Part shown: positions 44,669 to 53,337 of the stretch, one piece after another
Layout: every line of letters starts with the position of its first letter
Position numbering within the stretch: position 1 is the stretch's first letter
Source of the DNA: a bacterium HR40
GTDB taxonomy: Bacteria; Pseudomonadota; Alphaproteobacteria; Geminicoccales; Geminicoccaceae
DNA: 64,000 nucleotides
NCBI GenBank assembly: GCA_002898275.1
Contig: BEIQ01000001.1
Location: 613,899-677,898 of the forward strand
Direction: 5' to 3'
Notes under the pieces: model-generated
Database searches by the model: none
Told to the model about the DNA's origin: nothing
What the model saw: the letters and a program-made list of their open reading frames with translations, nothing else
Made by a program: the position numbers and the translations under genes

Positions 44669-46441
44669 ATGGCTGCATCCTGGCGCGGTTGCCTGGGTCA
44701 GGCCGGCTCGGAGAAGAGGGTCTTGCGGCACGGCCAAGAGTCACGCGTGGAGCGCGGCGGGTCGGTCGACGCCGTGCGCTGTCGACTCGCGCTCGCCGCC
44801 CTGCCCTGGCAGATGCTCGGCAATTTCGGCAACCTCGCTGTCGCCGTCTTGCTGTTGCGGGACGTTTTACCAGCGTCCGTGCTCGCTTTGTGGGCGGGCG
44901 CATCGCTGGCGACGCTCGCCATTCGCGCCATGGCCGCACCGGTCCTGGGTGCCCGCGCGCCATCGAACCCCCGCCAGGTCCTGCGGCTTCTCGCCTGCGG
45001 CAGCGCCCTCACCGGCAGCTGCTGGGGTCTCCTCGCTTTCCTCGTCCCGCCGTTCGAGAGTTTTCCGACGGGTCCGGCGCTGGTCGCGGTCTTCGCCGGT
45101 ATTACCGCTGGTGCCACCGCCCTCAACGCCGGCTATCTCGCCGCAGTGGCGGCCTATGTGCTCCCCATCCTCGCGGGTGGCCTGTGGCGCTTCGCATCCT
45201 CCTTCGAACCGCCAGGACTCGCGCTCGCCGGTCTCATCGTCCTCTATGGCGCCCTCCTCCTGGGAGCGGCCCGCCGTTTCGAGCAGGTGCTCATCGACTC
45301 CCATATGATGCGTCTCGAGCGAGAGCGCTTTGCCACCGAACTCGACCGGCGGGCCCGCGAACTGGAGGCAGCCTGGCGGCAGTCGGCACTCCTCGAGGCC
45401 CGCTTCCGGGCATTGGTCGATCATGCTCCCGTCGCGGTGGTGCAATTCGATCCCGAGGGGCGAATCCTCTATGCCAACCAGGCCCTGCTCGATCTCGTCG
45501 GGCGCGATCGACCGCGCGAGGAGCTGCAGCGACTGCGCGACCGGCTCGCAACCTGTGTCAACCGCAGCGAGCCGGTGGAGCTCGATCTCGAGGTGCCGGA
45601 AGGCCAGCGGCGCGTACTCGTGCGGCCGGTGAGCCTGCCGACCGAGGGAGGCCGACATCCAGACGTCATCCTGTGGCTCCAGGACGTTACCGACGTCGCT
45701 CGGACGCTCGCCGAGCTCGACTATCTCGCCCATCACGATCCGCTCACCGGACTCGCCAACCGCGCGCGTTTGCGTCAGCGTCTCGCCCGCCTCGAACAGG
45801 AAGCGAGCTCCGGCTGGGCCCTCGTCATCCTCGACCTCGATACCTTCAAGTCGATCAACGACCGTTTCGGCCACGCCGTCGGAGATCGGCTGCTCGTGGA
45901 AATCGCGCGACGCCTGCAGCGCAGCGTCCGCGAGGGCGATCTCGTGGCCCGTCTCGGGGGCGACGAATTCATCGTGCTGCTCGAAGGAGTCGACAGGCCG
46001 GAGCAGGCTTGCGAGTTGGCCGGGCGGCTGGCCGCCACCTTCGCCGAACCGTTCGTCGTCGAAGGCCAATCGCTCTCAGTGGCTGTGAGCATCGGGGTGG
46101 CGGTGGCGCCGCTGCACGGCACGTCCTCGAGTGCGGTTCTGCGGGCTGCCGATCTCGCCTGTTATTGGGCGAAGACGCGTTCCGGGACCGCGGTCCGGCT
46201 GTACGATCCGGGCTGCGCCTGGAGCGAGGCCGAACGGAGCCGCACGCCCCTGTCGGCAGGAGCGACCGCGTCGGCTGCACCGGAGATCCCGAGCGACGAG
46301 TCCCAGCGCCGGATTGGAGGCTGCGCCGCAGCTTCCACCGCTAGCACCGACCACCTTCCCCAGGGAGTCGGCGGTCTCCCGGACCGACAGGAGGGTGAGG
46401 ACGACGCCGGCGCCGCCATGTGCCGACCGATCGGCGGCTAG
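44669..46441 (+). CDS. Membrane PAS-GGDEF diguanylate cyclase
   Basis: The 590-residue protein makes c-di-GMP. It has an N-terminal membrane domain with about six helices (from WQMLGNFGNLAVAVLLLRDV to LALAGLIVLYGALLLGA), a coiled linker, a PAS domain (FRALVDHAPVAVVQFDPEGRILYANQALLDLVGRDR) and a GGDEF domain with an intact GGDEF (ARLGGDEFIVLLEG) and an I-site RxxD (REGD) five residues before it, so feedback inhibition is expected. The last 80 residues are low complexity. The ATG at 44669 was chosen; GTG starts at 44606 and 44748 are possible. Confidence 0.9.
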   Translation: MAASWRGCLGQAGSEKRVLRHGQESRVERGGSVDAVRCRLALAALPWQMLGNFGNLAVAVLLLRDVLPASVLALWAGASLATLAIRAMAAPVLGARAPSNPRQVLRLLACGSALTGSCWGLLAFLVPPFESFPTGPALVAVFAGITAGATALNAGYLAAVAAYVLPILAGGLWRFASSFEPPGLALAGLIVLYGALLLGAARRFEQVLIDSHMMRLERERFATELDRRARELEAAWRQSALLEARFRALVDHAPVAVVQFDPEGRILYANQALLDLVGRDRPREELQRLRDRLATCVNRSEPVELDLEVPEGQRRVLVRPVSLPTEGGRHPDVILWLQDVTDVARTLAELDYLAHHDPLTGLANRARLRQRLARLEQEASSGWALVILDLDTFKSINDRFGHAVGDRLLVEIARRLQRSVREGDLVARLGGDEFIVLLEGVDRPEQACELAGRLAATFAEPFVVEGQSLSVAVSIGVAVAPLHGTSSSAVLRAADLACYWAKTRSGTAVRLYDPGCAWSEAERSRTPLSAGATASAAPEIPSDESQRRIGGCAAASTASTDHLPQGVGGLPDRQEGEDDAGAAMCRPIGG

Positions 46442-46572
46442 GAGTTGAGGGCGACGGGCGCCGCACCCGAGCCGGCGAGATCCGAGCAGGCGGCAGAACG
46501 TCTCCCGGTCCGGAAGAGGGGTTCCCGCCTCCCGCATAGCCTCCTCCCGTTGCCTCCGCGTGCGCGCGCATC

Positions 46573-47130
46573 ATGTCCTGGAGCGTTTCTCCCATGGGCA
46601 ACGGTGGCGAAGTGGCGCCGGAAAGCGACGATTGCGAGGCAGCTCTGCGAGCGGGCCTGCTGGGCTTGCCGTGGCCGCCGCCCCCAGGGCTCGCGGAAGA
46701 GCCGGCAATCTTCGCCGCCGGTCCCAACGAGCGTCTCGTACTGGGGACGCGGCGGCTCGCCGGTCTCGTCGACGCGACGGGGGCGTACGAGACCGGCAGG
46801 GTGTTGCGGTTGATCGCTCGTTTGCTCGATCGGGCGGGGGCGTCCGAGGCGGTCGGGCGGCAATTCCGCGACAATCTGGCGGCGGCGATTCTCGCCCATC
46901 GTGCACGCGGTCGGCAGCCCGCCTGGAGTGCCAGCGATACGATCGACATGTTCATGGAGCTCTACGGCCGTGTCCTCGGTCGTAGCGGGCCGGATTTCGC
47001 GCTCGTCCGCCGTCGGCTTCTCGATCATGCCCGTGCCCGACCGGACAGACGGGCTGCAGCCGAAAGGGGAGGACATGCCGGCCGGGGATGGCGCAGTCCC
47101 TTCTCGCGAAGTCCCATCCGCCGCTCGTGA
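46573..47130 (+). CDS. Hypothetical protein, 185 aa
   Basis: I do not recognise this family. The central part (GTRRLAGLVDATGAYETGRVLRLIARLLDRAG and SDTIDMFMELYGRVLGRSGPDFALVRRRLLDHA) is helical and looks coding; the last 30 residues are Arg/Gly-rich. There are no membrane segments or signal peptide. It follows the diguanylate cyclase and converges on the SYLF gene with an 18-base gap. A real gene is likely but not certain. Confidence 0.5.
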   Translation: MSWSVSPMGNGGEVAPESDDCEAALRAGLLGLPWPPPPGLAEEPAIFAAGPNERLVLGTRRLAGLVDATGAYETGRVLRLIARLLDRAGASEAVGRQFRDNLAAAILAHRARGRQPAWSASDTIDMFMELYGRVLGRSGPDFALVRRRLLDHARARPDRRAAAERGGHAGRGWRSPFSRSPIRRS

Positions 47131-47148
47131 CCCCCCAAGATCGCCAGC

Positions 47149-47850
47149 TCAGAAGGTCGACAGCGCGCTCCGCAGTCCAGCGCTCGTCGGATCGTCCGGC
47201 GGTGCGGTGAGCAGCTCCGAGACCGTCACCGACCGACCGTAGTAGGCGCGCGTCGCGTCATGGTCGGGCAGGATCGCTGTGCCATCGACGGCAAGGCCAG
47301 CGAACAGTCCCCTCGCCTTGGCGAAGAAATAGGCGTCCTCGCCAAAGTTGAGAGTGGTACCCGTGCCGAGTCCGGCACCCACCGGGCCGACGGCACCTTT
47401 CGCGCCGGCTCCCACCTTGAAGTTGGAATTCAGGACCTTGCGGACGGCCTCCTCGTTCATCAATGTCGTCACCAAATCTACCTGCTGCCCGCCGATCTGG
47501 AGGCCGACGCTGCCGCTGACGACACGAACGAAGAGGGGTGGGCTCCACTCTCCCGTGCGGCTGTTGCGCACGAGCATGACCCCGCGACCGTAAGAGCCGC
47601 CGATCACGAAGCCCCCTTCGAGCATGCCGGGCACGATCACGACGGCATAGGCATTCTCGACATAGACCCGCATCGGCGCGAAGTTGGGATCGTCCAGGAA
47701 GTCCTCGAGGACGAGGCGGGCGCGCTCGACGATGCGCTGTTCCTCGCTCGACGGGCTCTGCGCCTGTGCCACCCCCGCGGGGAACGGGGCTCGCATCGGC
47801 AAACCGATCGCCAGAAGCAAAAGCGCGGTAACGAACCGCAGCCGGGACAT
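47149..47850 (-). CDS. SYLF-domain (Ysc84-type) lipid-binding protein
   Basis: The 233-residue protein has a signal peptide (about 1-30, ending AQAQS) and a SYLF/DUF500 domain: NAYAVVIVPGMLEGGFVIGGSYGRGVMLVR, WSPPLFVRVVSGSVGLQIGGQQVDLVTTLMNEEAV and FKVGAGAKGAVGPVGAGLG. SYLF domains bind phosphoinositides in eukaryotes; the bacterial role is thought to be envelope-associated. It is a single gene. Confidence 0.9.
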   Translation of the reverse strand: MSRLRFVTALLLLAIGLPMRAPFPAGVAQAQSPSSEEQRIVERARLVLEDFLDDPNFAPMRVYVENAYAVVIVPGMLEGGFVIGGSYGRGVMLVRNSRTGEWSPPLFVRVVSGSVGLQIGGQQVDLVTTLMNEEAVRKVLNSNFKVGAGAKGAVGPVGAGLGTGTTLNFGEDAYFFAKARGLFAGLAVDGTAILPDHDATRAYYGRSVTVSELLTAPPDDPTSAGLRSALSTF

Positions 47851-48445
47851 CGCCGTTCTCCCAACAACAGGGTGGGCTCGAGCGCTATCCCAAGCATCTA
47901 AGGTCGGGCGGCACCAGGGCAAGCACCGGCAGTGCGGTGGTGCGGCGCTCTCGCCTGTCGCGTGGCCAGCGGTCGCCCTTTGACTGGCGAAGGCGAGCGG
48001 GCGAAGGGCAGAGGGGCGTGGTCGTCCCATCGAGGCGGGTCCACTCTCGGTGGCGGATCCGATTGCGGCGAAGGTCCACCTCTTCCTCGACCGCTCCCTC
48101 CTCGCTCGCCGGCGACAGGTGCGGCGAACCTCTTCCTGTACCTGCGGCGCCGAGCCGGGGGACGACAACGAACCGAGCTCCCGGGGAGCCTCGCGGCCGT
48201 GTGCCGTCTCGGGGTCGCCGAGGCTGGAGGACCCACTCGAGCCCGTTTTTGCTCGAGCGAAGCCCACACCCTCCTCACCCCGTTGCCGTCGGTGATCGCC
48301 GTTCTCCAACTTCGACCGACGCGTTCGGGACGGGGCCTGAAGCGTTCCGCCGAGGGGGACAGGTTTGCGGCCTTGGGGCGACAGCTACGCCAGGGGGAGG
48401 TCCTCGTTGGAAGGCGAAAGGTGCCCTCGGCGAGATGCTAGCGGC
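47851..48445. other. 595-bp region without recognisable gene
   Basis: The gap lies between the SYLF gene and the end of the MotE-like gene. Open frames on both strands are Arg/Ser/Pro-rich and look non-coding. A 10-base direct repeat (ACCTCTTCCT near 48085 and 48128) is the only pattern noticed. Confidence 0.5.
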
Positions 48446-49261
48446 CTATGGCAAGCTTGGCACTTCGGCCGGCTTGCTCAGGGCGGCCGTGAGCTCCTGC
48501 GCTCGCCGCGGATCCATGGCCGCCACGATCGGAGCAAGCTTGCTATCGCGCATACGGCGCGCGAGCCGGAGCAGAATGGGCAGCTCGAGCTGGTCGAAGA
48601 TCTGGGCTGCTTGCTTGGGCTTCATCGCCTGATAGAGGGCTACGAGGGCTTGCAGACGCGCTTCTTCGTCCTTCTCGACCTGATCGAGCATGGAACCGAT
48701 GCGTCCGGCGAGGTCCTCGAGTTGGCGCAGCTTCTCGTCGGCTTGGCGGATGAGCTCCGCCACTGCCCGCTCGCGCAGCTCGAGTTCCGCGCGCGCCCGT
48801 TCCAGCCGGAGTTTTTCCGCCTGCACCTCGGCGACCGCGTCGGCGAGATGCGAGGGATCGGCGGTCTGTCGCTTCGCCCCCGCATCCGACGACGTCGAGG
48901 GATCGCCTGCCTGGGGAAGCCTCGCGGATTCCGGCGGTGGCGTTGTCGTCCGTTCGGCCGGTGGAGCGGGGGAACCGGTCGGCGGAGCAGATGTCGGCCC
49001 TGCAGCAGGTTCCAGTCGCGGGACCAAGGTGGCGTTGGCGAGGAGGACGGGTGCAGGAGCCGCGAGGCGAGAAGGGAGGGTAGCGACCGCAGCCTGATCG
49101 CCTGCTGGTATCGCCGGTGACGGCGGCTGTGGGGGAAAGAGGGTCGCGAGCAACAGATGGGCAGCCGTGCCTGCCGAGGCGATGGCGACGCCGAGCGGCA
49201 ACAGACGCAGGCTGCCCGTTGCCTTTGCGAGCGACCGGCCGAGGCGGTGGAGGCGGAGCAC
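48446..49261 (-). CDS. motE: MotE-like flagellar protein (MgtE intracellular N domain)
   Basis: The 271-residue protein has an N-terminal membrane helix (about 20-42), a long Pro/Ala linker, a coiled coil (about 140-200, DAVAEVQAEKLRLERARAELELRERAVAELIRQADEKL) and a C-terminal MgtE-N-like domain (ALYQAMKPKQAAQIFDQLELPILLRLARRMRDSKLAPIVAAMDPRRAQELTAAL). This matches MotE, the periplasmic chaperone of MotC in alphaproteobacteria. It is last in the fliL-fliM-DUF6468 operon and uses a GTG start. Confidence 0.8.
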   Translation of the reverse strand: MLRLHRLGRSLAKATGSLRLLPLGVAIASAGTAAHLLLATLFPPQPPSPAIPAGDQAAVATLPSRLAAPAPVLLANATLVPRLEPAAGPTSAPPTGSPAPPAERTTTPPPESARLPQAGDPSTSSDAGAKRQTADPSHLADAVAEVQAEKLRLERARAELELRERAVAELIRQADEKLRQLEDLAGRIGSMLDQVEKDEEARLQALVALYQAMKPKQAAQIFDQLELPILLRLARRMRDSKLAPIVAAMDPRRAQELTAALSKPAEVPSLP

Positions 49262-49281
49262 CGGTGTCTCCCGCAGCGGGT

Positions 49282-49794
49282 TCAGCGCAGCCTGGCCATC
49301 AGCCGCCGCAGTTCTGCGGGCAGCTCTACCGCCGGCGCGACCGTCGGCGCCTTTTCGTCCTCTTCGCCCGCTGCCGCCGACCGACTCTCGACCTCCGCCG
49401 GAGAGCGCGGCGACGAACCGCGGCTCGAGGTCGCGGCGTCGGTGGCGCGGGCGGTCTCCATTTCGGCGCGGGTGCGGGCAGCCCGTTCGATCGCTCCCTC
49501 GAGCCGCCGGGCGAGCCGCTCACCGGCTTCGAGGAGTCGGCCGAGCTGGTCGCTGCGCAGGCGCGCGCCCTCGCCATAGCGGCGGAGCTCGGTTGCGATC
49601 CCGTCGAGTTCTCGGCGCAGCTCGCCCATGCTTTCGCGCGCCTTCGCCACCGCTTCGTCGAACTCCCGCACCAGCACTTCCAACTTCTCGCGGCCGTCGT
49701 CGATCCGCGCCAGCCGACGATAGAGGGCGACCGACCAGGCGACGTTGACGAGCAGGAGAAGGGAGAGGGCGACCGCCACCACTGGGCTCGTCAC
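49282..49794 (-). CDS. DUF6468 flagellar-operon protein
   Basis: The 170-residue protein has one N-terminal transmembrane helix (about 5-25, VVAVALSLLLLVNVAWSVALYRR) and a long charged coiled coil (about 30-120), then a Ser/Glu-rich linker and a C-terminal LPAELRRLMARLR. This is the DUF6468 type found between fliM and motE in alphaproteobacteria. The GTG start overlaps the fliM end by four bases. Confidence 0.78.
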   Translation of the reverse strand: MTSPVVAVALSLLLLVNVAWSVALYRRLARIDDGREKLEVLVREFDEAVAKARESMGELRRELDGIATELRRYGEGARLRSDQLGRLLEAGERLARRLEGAIERAARTRAEMETARATDAATSSRGSSPRSPAEVESRSAAAGEEDEKAPTVAPAVELPAELRRLMARLR

Positions 49795-50960
49795 GCGTTT
49801 TCTCCCGCCAGCAGGCGTTCCTCGATGGCAACGGCGAGGCGCGAGCGCACCCGCCCGGCGCGCCCGCGCAGCAGCGGCACACTGCCGCAGCGAATGGTGA
49901 GGAGGGAATCGGAACGGACGTTGAGAGGAAGCAACGTGCCCTCGCGGAACGCCAGCACTTCCCCGAGGGTCATCACGGTCTCGTCGAGGATCACCTCGAG
50001 CGTGACCTCGGCATTGCGGATCTCCTCGGTGAGATGACCCTCCCAGATGGTGTCGCGACCGAATTTCTCTCCGAGGAACATCTGCAGCAGGATGTCCCGC
50101 GCCGGTTCGAGGGTGGCGTAAGGTAGCAGGAACTCCACGGTACCGCCGCGATCTTCGAGTTCGATCCGCATCTTGAAAACCACGCAGGCGTTGCCCGGAC
50201 GCGCGATGGCAGCGAAACGGGGGTTGGTCTCGATCCGCTCGAAACGGAACTCGACCGGCACGATGGGCTGGAAAGCGGTTTGGAGGTCGGAGAGAACGAG
50301 CCGGACGAGGCGTTCGACCAGGGTCGTCTCGATGGTGGTATAGGGTCTCCCCTCGATGCGCATCGGGGCGGTGCCGCGCCGACCGCCGAGGAGAACGTCG
50401 ACGATCGCGTAGATCATGGAGCTATCTATTGTGATAAGTCCATAATTATCCCACTGTATCGCCCGAAACACTGCAATCATAGCTGGAAGAGGAACCGAAT
50501 TGAGATAATCGCCGAATCTTTGCGCTGTGATGTTCTCCAGGCTGATGTCGACGTTCTCGGAGGTGAAGTTGCGCAGACTCGTCGTCATGATGCGCTCGAG
50601 GCGGTCGAATACCACCTCGAGCATCGGTAGGCGTTCGTAAGTGATCTCGTTCGAGTTGACGAGGAGATGGACGCCGGAGTGGTCGCCGCGTTTCTCGCCG
50701 CTGTCAAAGCCGAGGAGGCTGTCGATTTCGTCCTGAGTGAGAACCCGGCCGCCGCCCGGCGCGGTCTCTGTTGCCGGGGGCTGAGTGCCGGCGCCGAGAT
50801 CGTCCTCGCCGATGATCGCCGCCCATTCGCTCGCCAGGGCCTGGGCGGCATCCTCGTCGGCGCCGCTCGGTGCCTCCTCTCGAGCTGTCATGGCCGCCCA
50901 TTCGGCGGCCAGCCTTTCGTTGGGATCGCCTTGCTCTTCGGGAGCTGTCGGGCTCGCCAT
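49791..50960 (-). CDS. fliM: Flagellar motor switch protein FliM
   Basis: The 389-residue C-ring protein is recognisable by NSNEITYERLPMLEVVFDRLERI, FGDYLNSVPLPAMIAVFRAI and the C-terminal SpoA domain ending VRSRLAVAIEERLLAGEN. The CheY-binding motif EIDSLLG is at residues 78-84, not near residue 6 as in E. coli: it is preceded by an acidic arm with two copies of LAxEWAAM/I (17-24 and 42-49). The ATG at 50960 follows GGGAGA. Codons at about 50415-50531 are unusually AT-rich (ATA, AGA, ACA, CTT, GGA) although the encoded protein is highly conserved. Confidence 0.96.
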   Translation of the reverse strand: MASPTAPEEQGDPNERLAAEWAAMTAREEAPSGADEDAAQALASEWAAIIGEDDLGAGTQPPATETAPGGGRVLTQDEIDSLLGFDSGEKRGDHSGVHLLVNSNEITYERLPMLEVVFDRLERIMTTSLRNFTSENVDISLENITAQRFGDYLNSVPLPAMIAVFRAIQWDNYGLITIDSSMIYAIVDVLLGGRRGTAPMRIEGRPYTTIETTLVERLVRLVLSDLQTAFQPIVPVEFRFERIETNPRFAAIARPGNACVVFKMRIELEDRGGTVEFLLPYATLEPARDILLQMFLGEKFGRDTIWEGHLTEEIRNAEVTLEVILDETVMTLGEVLAFREGTLLPLNVRSDSLLTIRCGSVPLLRGRAGRVRSRLAVAIEERLLAGENA

Positions 50961-50992
50961 CGCAGGGTCTCTCCCGCCGCCCACCGCGGTCG

Positions 50993-51586
50993 CTATTGCA
51001 CCAGCATTTCCTTGATCAGCACGCTCTCGACCCGCAGCGGTGCCACCGCGCGATTGATGCGCGCTGCCATCTCCAGCTTCAGCTTCTCCATGCCGATCGC
51101 CCCCTCCACATCGTCGACCGTGAGCGCACGCAAATAGAGCTGAATGCTGTCCATGATGCGCGGCGTGAGCCCACGCAATCGGTCGGCAGTTGCGGCATCC
51201 GCGACCTCGAGGGCGAGGGCGATCTTGAGGTAGCGGAGGCGCTTGCCCGACGACTGCAAATTGACGAGGACGGTGGGAAGCTCGAGGAAGGTGATTTGCG
51301 GAGCGCCAGAGTGGCCGCCCGCGGCATTCTCCTCGCCGTGCCCACCGCCGCTTCGGCCCTCCTCGGGCTTGCCCGTGGCCCCGGGCTCCGCCGCCGCCGG
51401 GCCGTGGTCACCGCCGGCATCCGCTGCCGTCGAAGGGGTGGAGCCGAAGAAGCCGAAAAACCAGCCGGCGCCGACTGCCGCACCCGCGAGGACGAGCAAG
51501 CCGGCCACCGCCAGGAGGACGAGCTTCAGCCGACCACCCTTGCTGGACGCGGCCGTCTCTTCCGCAGCTTCCTGCTTTTCCGCCAT
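50993..51586 (-). CDS. fliL: Flagellar basal body-associated protein FliL
   Basis: The 197-residue protein has a membrane helix (about 20-46), a Gly/His/Glu-rich linker (about 50-90) and the FliL domain (FLELPTVLVNLQSSGKRLRYLKIALALEVAD to KLKLEMAARINRAVAPLRVESVLIKEMLVQ). FliL stabilises the stator. GGGAG lies seven bases before the ATG; a GTG one codon earlier is possible. It is first in the fliL-fliM-DUF6468-motE-like operon and divergent from flgF. Confidence 0.93.
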   Translation of the reverse strand: MAEKQEAAEETAASSKGGRLKLVLLAVAGLLVLAGAAVGAGWFFGFFGSTPSTAADAGGDHGPAAAEPGATGKPEEGRSGGGHGEENAAGGHSGAPQITFLELPTVLVNLQSSGKRLRYLKIALALEVADAATADRLRGLTPRIMDSIQLYLRALTVDDVEGAIGMEKLKLEMAARINRAVAPLRVESVLIKEMLVQ

Positions 51587-51741
51587 CACGGGGCTCCCGC
51601 CTGGCTCGCTGGACGCCTCCTTTCTAGCCCTCTCCGGTTAACGTTTTCTTTCCATTCCCTGGACAAACCTGCCGGGCGACGGGGCGTTTTCGTCCCGCCA
51701 GACTCGCGCCGCGATAGGCTCGGCGGTGGTGGGCCGGGTTC

Positions 51742-51757
51742 TGGCGCGGAGCTTGCT
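51742..51757 (+). promoter_or_regulatory. Sigma-54 promoter for flgF-flgG-flgA-flgH
   Basis: TGGCGCGGAGCTTGCT differs from the consensus TGGCAC-N5-TTGCW at one base, and GG and GC are exactly 10 bases apart. It ends 37 bases before the flgF ATG, and flagellar rod/ring genes are known sigma-54 targets in alphaproteobacteria such as Caulobacter. Confidence 0.8.
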
Positions 51758-51794
51758 AGGCACGGAGAGGACGCGTACCAGGACAAGGCGGAGC

Positions 51795-52517
51795 ATGGAC
51801 ACGACGTCCTATATCGCCGTCGGCAGGCAGCTCGGGCTCGCCCATCGGCTCGAGGTGATCGCGCACAATCTCGCCAATCTCCGGACGCCCGGCTACAAAA
51901 GCGAGCAGATCGGATTCGAGACGGTTGCGGTTTCAGCTGGCCCACCGGGTCGTCTCGCTTTCGTCCAGGACGTCGGGCGCCGGGTCGATCTGTCCGAGGG
52001 GGCCCTCGAGTCCACCGGCAACCCCCTCGATTTCGCCATCTCGGGTCCCGGCTTCTTCACCTTCGGTACGCCCGAAGGGCCAGCCTATGGCCGCAACGGT
52101 CACCTGCGCCTAACCCCAGAGGGCACCCTCGTCGGGGCTTCCGGCGCACCGCTCGTCGACGAGAACGGTGCTGCCGTGGTGATCCCCGCCGGCAGCCGCG
52201 ACGTCCATTTGGCGCCCGACGGCACCCTGTCGGCCGATGGGGCGATCGTCGCCCGCCTCGGGCTCGTCACCTTCGATGACCCGCGCCTGCTCGAGCGCCT
52301 CGGCGACGGTCTGTTCCGGACGGGCGGAACGCCGCGGCCGGCGACCGGCGGGAAGTTCGTGCAGGGCATGCTCGAAGCGTCCAACGTCGAGCCGGTGCCC
52401 GAGCTCGTGCGGCTGATCGACACCACCCGCGCCTTCGAAGCGGTACAGCGGCTGATCGAAACCCGTCACGAACTCGAGCGCCAGCACCTCCGCCAGGCGA
52501 CGGGTGGCCGCGCATGA
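51795..52517 (+). CDS. flgF: Flagellar proximal rod protein FlgF
   Basis: The 240-residue rod protein has the N-terminal basal-body motif YIAVGRQLGLAHRLEVIAHNLANLRTPGYKSEQIGF and central NPLDFAISGPGFF, and ends with ASNVEPVPELVRLIDTTRAFEAVQRLIET. It is first in the flgF-flgG-flgA-flgH operon. AAGGCGGAG precedes the ATG. Confidence 0.94.
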   Translation: MDTTSYIAVGRQLGLAHRLEVIAHNLANLRTPGYKSEQIGFETVAVSAGPPGRLAFVQDVGRRVDLSEGALESTGNPLDFAISGPGFFTFGTPEGPAYGRNGHLRLTPEGTLVGASGAPLVDENGAAVVIPAGSRDVHLAPDGTLSADGAIVARLGLVTFDDPRLLERLGDGLFRTGGTPRPATGGKFVQGMLEASNVEPVPELVRLIDTTRAFEAVQRLIETRHELERQHLRQATGGRA

Positions 52518-52551
52518 TGGGGAACGATCTGCGAGACCGGGGGAAGACGCC

Positions 52552-53337
52552 ATGAGAGCGCTCGGAGTCGCTGCCACCGGTATGATGGCCCAGCAGCTCC
52601 ACGTCGAAGTGATCGCCAACAACATCGCCAATATGACGACGACCGGCTACAAGCGCCGACGACCGGAATTCCAGGATCTCCTGTACCAGAGCCAGCGTCG
52701 TATCGGCGCTGTGTCCTCGCAGGAAGGGACGGTCGTGCCGGCCGGCGTCCAGCTCGGCCTCGGTGTGAAGACCGCTGCCGTCTACCGCATCCACGAGCAG
52801 GGCAGTCTCGTGAACACGGAAAATCCGCTCGATCTCGCGATCCAGGGCGACGGGTTTTTCGTCGTGCAGCTGCCGAATGGCGACACCGCCTACACCCGCT
52901 CGGGCAACTTCCAGCTCTCGCCGAATGGCACCTTGGTCACTCCCGACGGCTACGCGGTGGCCCCTGGGATTACCGTGCCGGCCGAGGCGATCGAAGTCTC
53001 GATCAATGGCGAAGGCACTGTGAGCGTCAAGCTGCCAGGCCAGACGGAGATGGTCGAGGTCGGGCAGCTGCAGCTCGCGACCTTCGTCGATCCTGCCGGG
53101 CTCGAGGCGATCGGCGACAATCTCCTGCTCGAAACCGAAGCCTCCGGCCCGGCCATCCTCGGTACCCCTGGCAGCGACGGCTTCGGCAAGGTCCAGCAGG
53201 GCTTTCTCGAGAGCTCCAACGTCAATCCGGTGCAGGAGATTACCGCCCTGATCGCAGCCCAGCGGGCCTACGAGATGAATTCCAAGGTGATCTCCGCCTC
53301 CGACCAGATGCTCCAGACCGTGACCCAGATGCGATGA
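52552..53337 (+). CDS. flgG: Flagellar distal rod protein FlgG
   Basis: The 261-residue protein is full length. It starts with MRALGVAATGMMAQQLHVEVIANNIANMTTTGYKRRRPEFQDLLYQ, includes NPLDLAIQGDGFFVV, and ends with LESSNVNPVQEITALIAAQRAYEMNSKVISASDQMLQTVTQMR. The ribosome site GGGGGAAG is clear. Its stop overlaps the flgA ATG. Confidence 0.97.
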   Translation: MRALGVAATGMMAQQLHVEVIANNIANMTTTGYKRRRPEFQDLLYQSQRRIGAVSSQEGTVVPAGVQLGLGVKTAAVYRIHEQGSLVNTENPLDLAIQGDGFFVVQLPNGDTAYTRSGNFQLSPNGTLVTPDGYAVAPGITVPAEAIEVSINGEGTVSVKLPGQTEMVEVGQLQLATFVDPAGLEAIGDNLLLETEASGPAILGTPGSDGFGKVQQGFLESSNVNPVQEITALIAAQRAYEMNSKVISASDQMLQTVTQMR

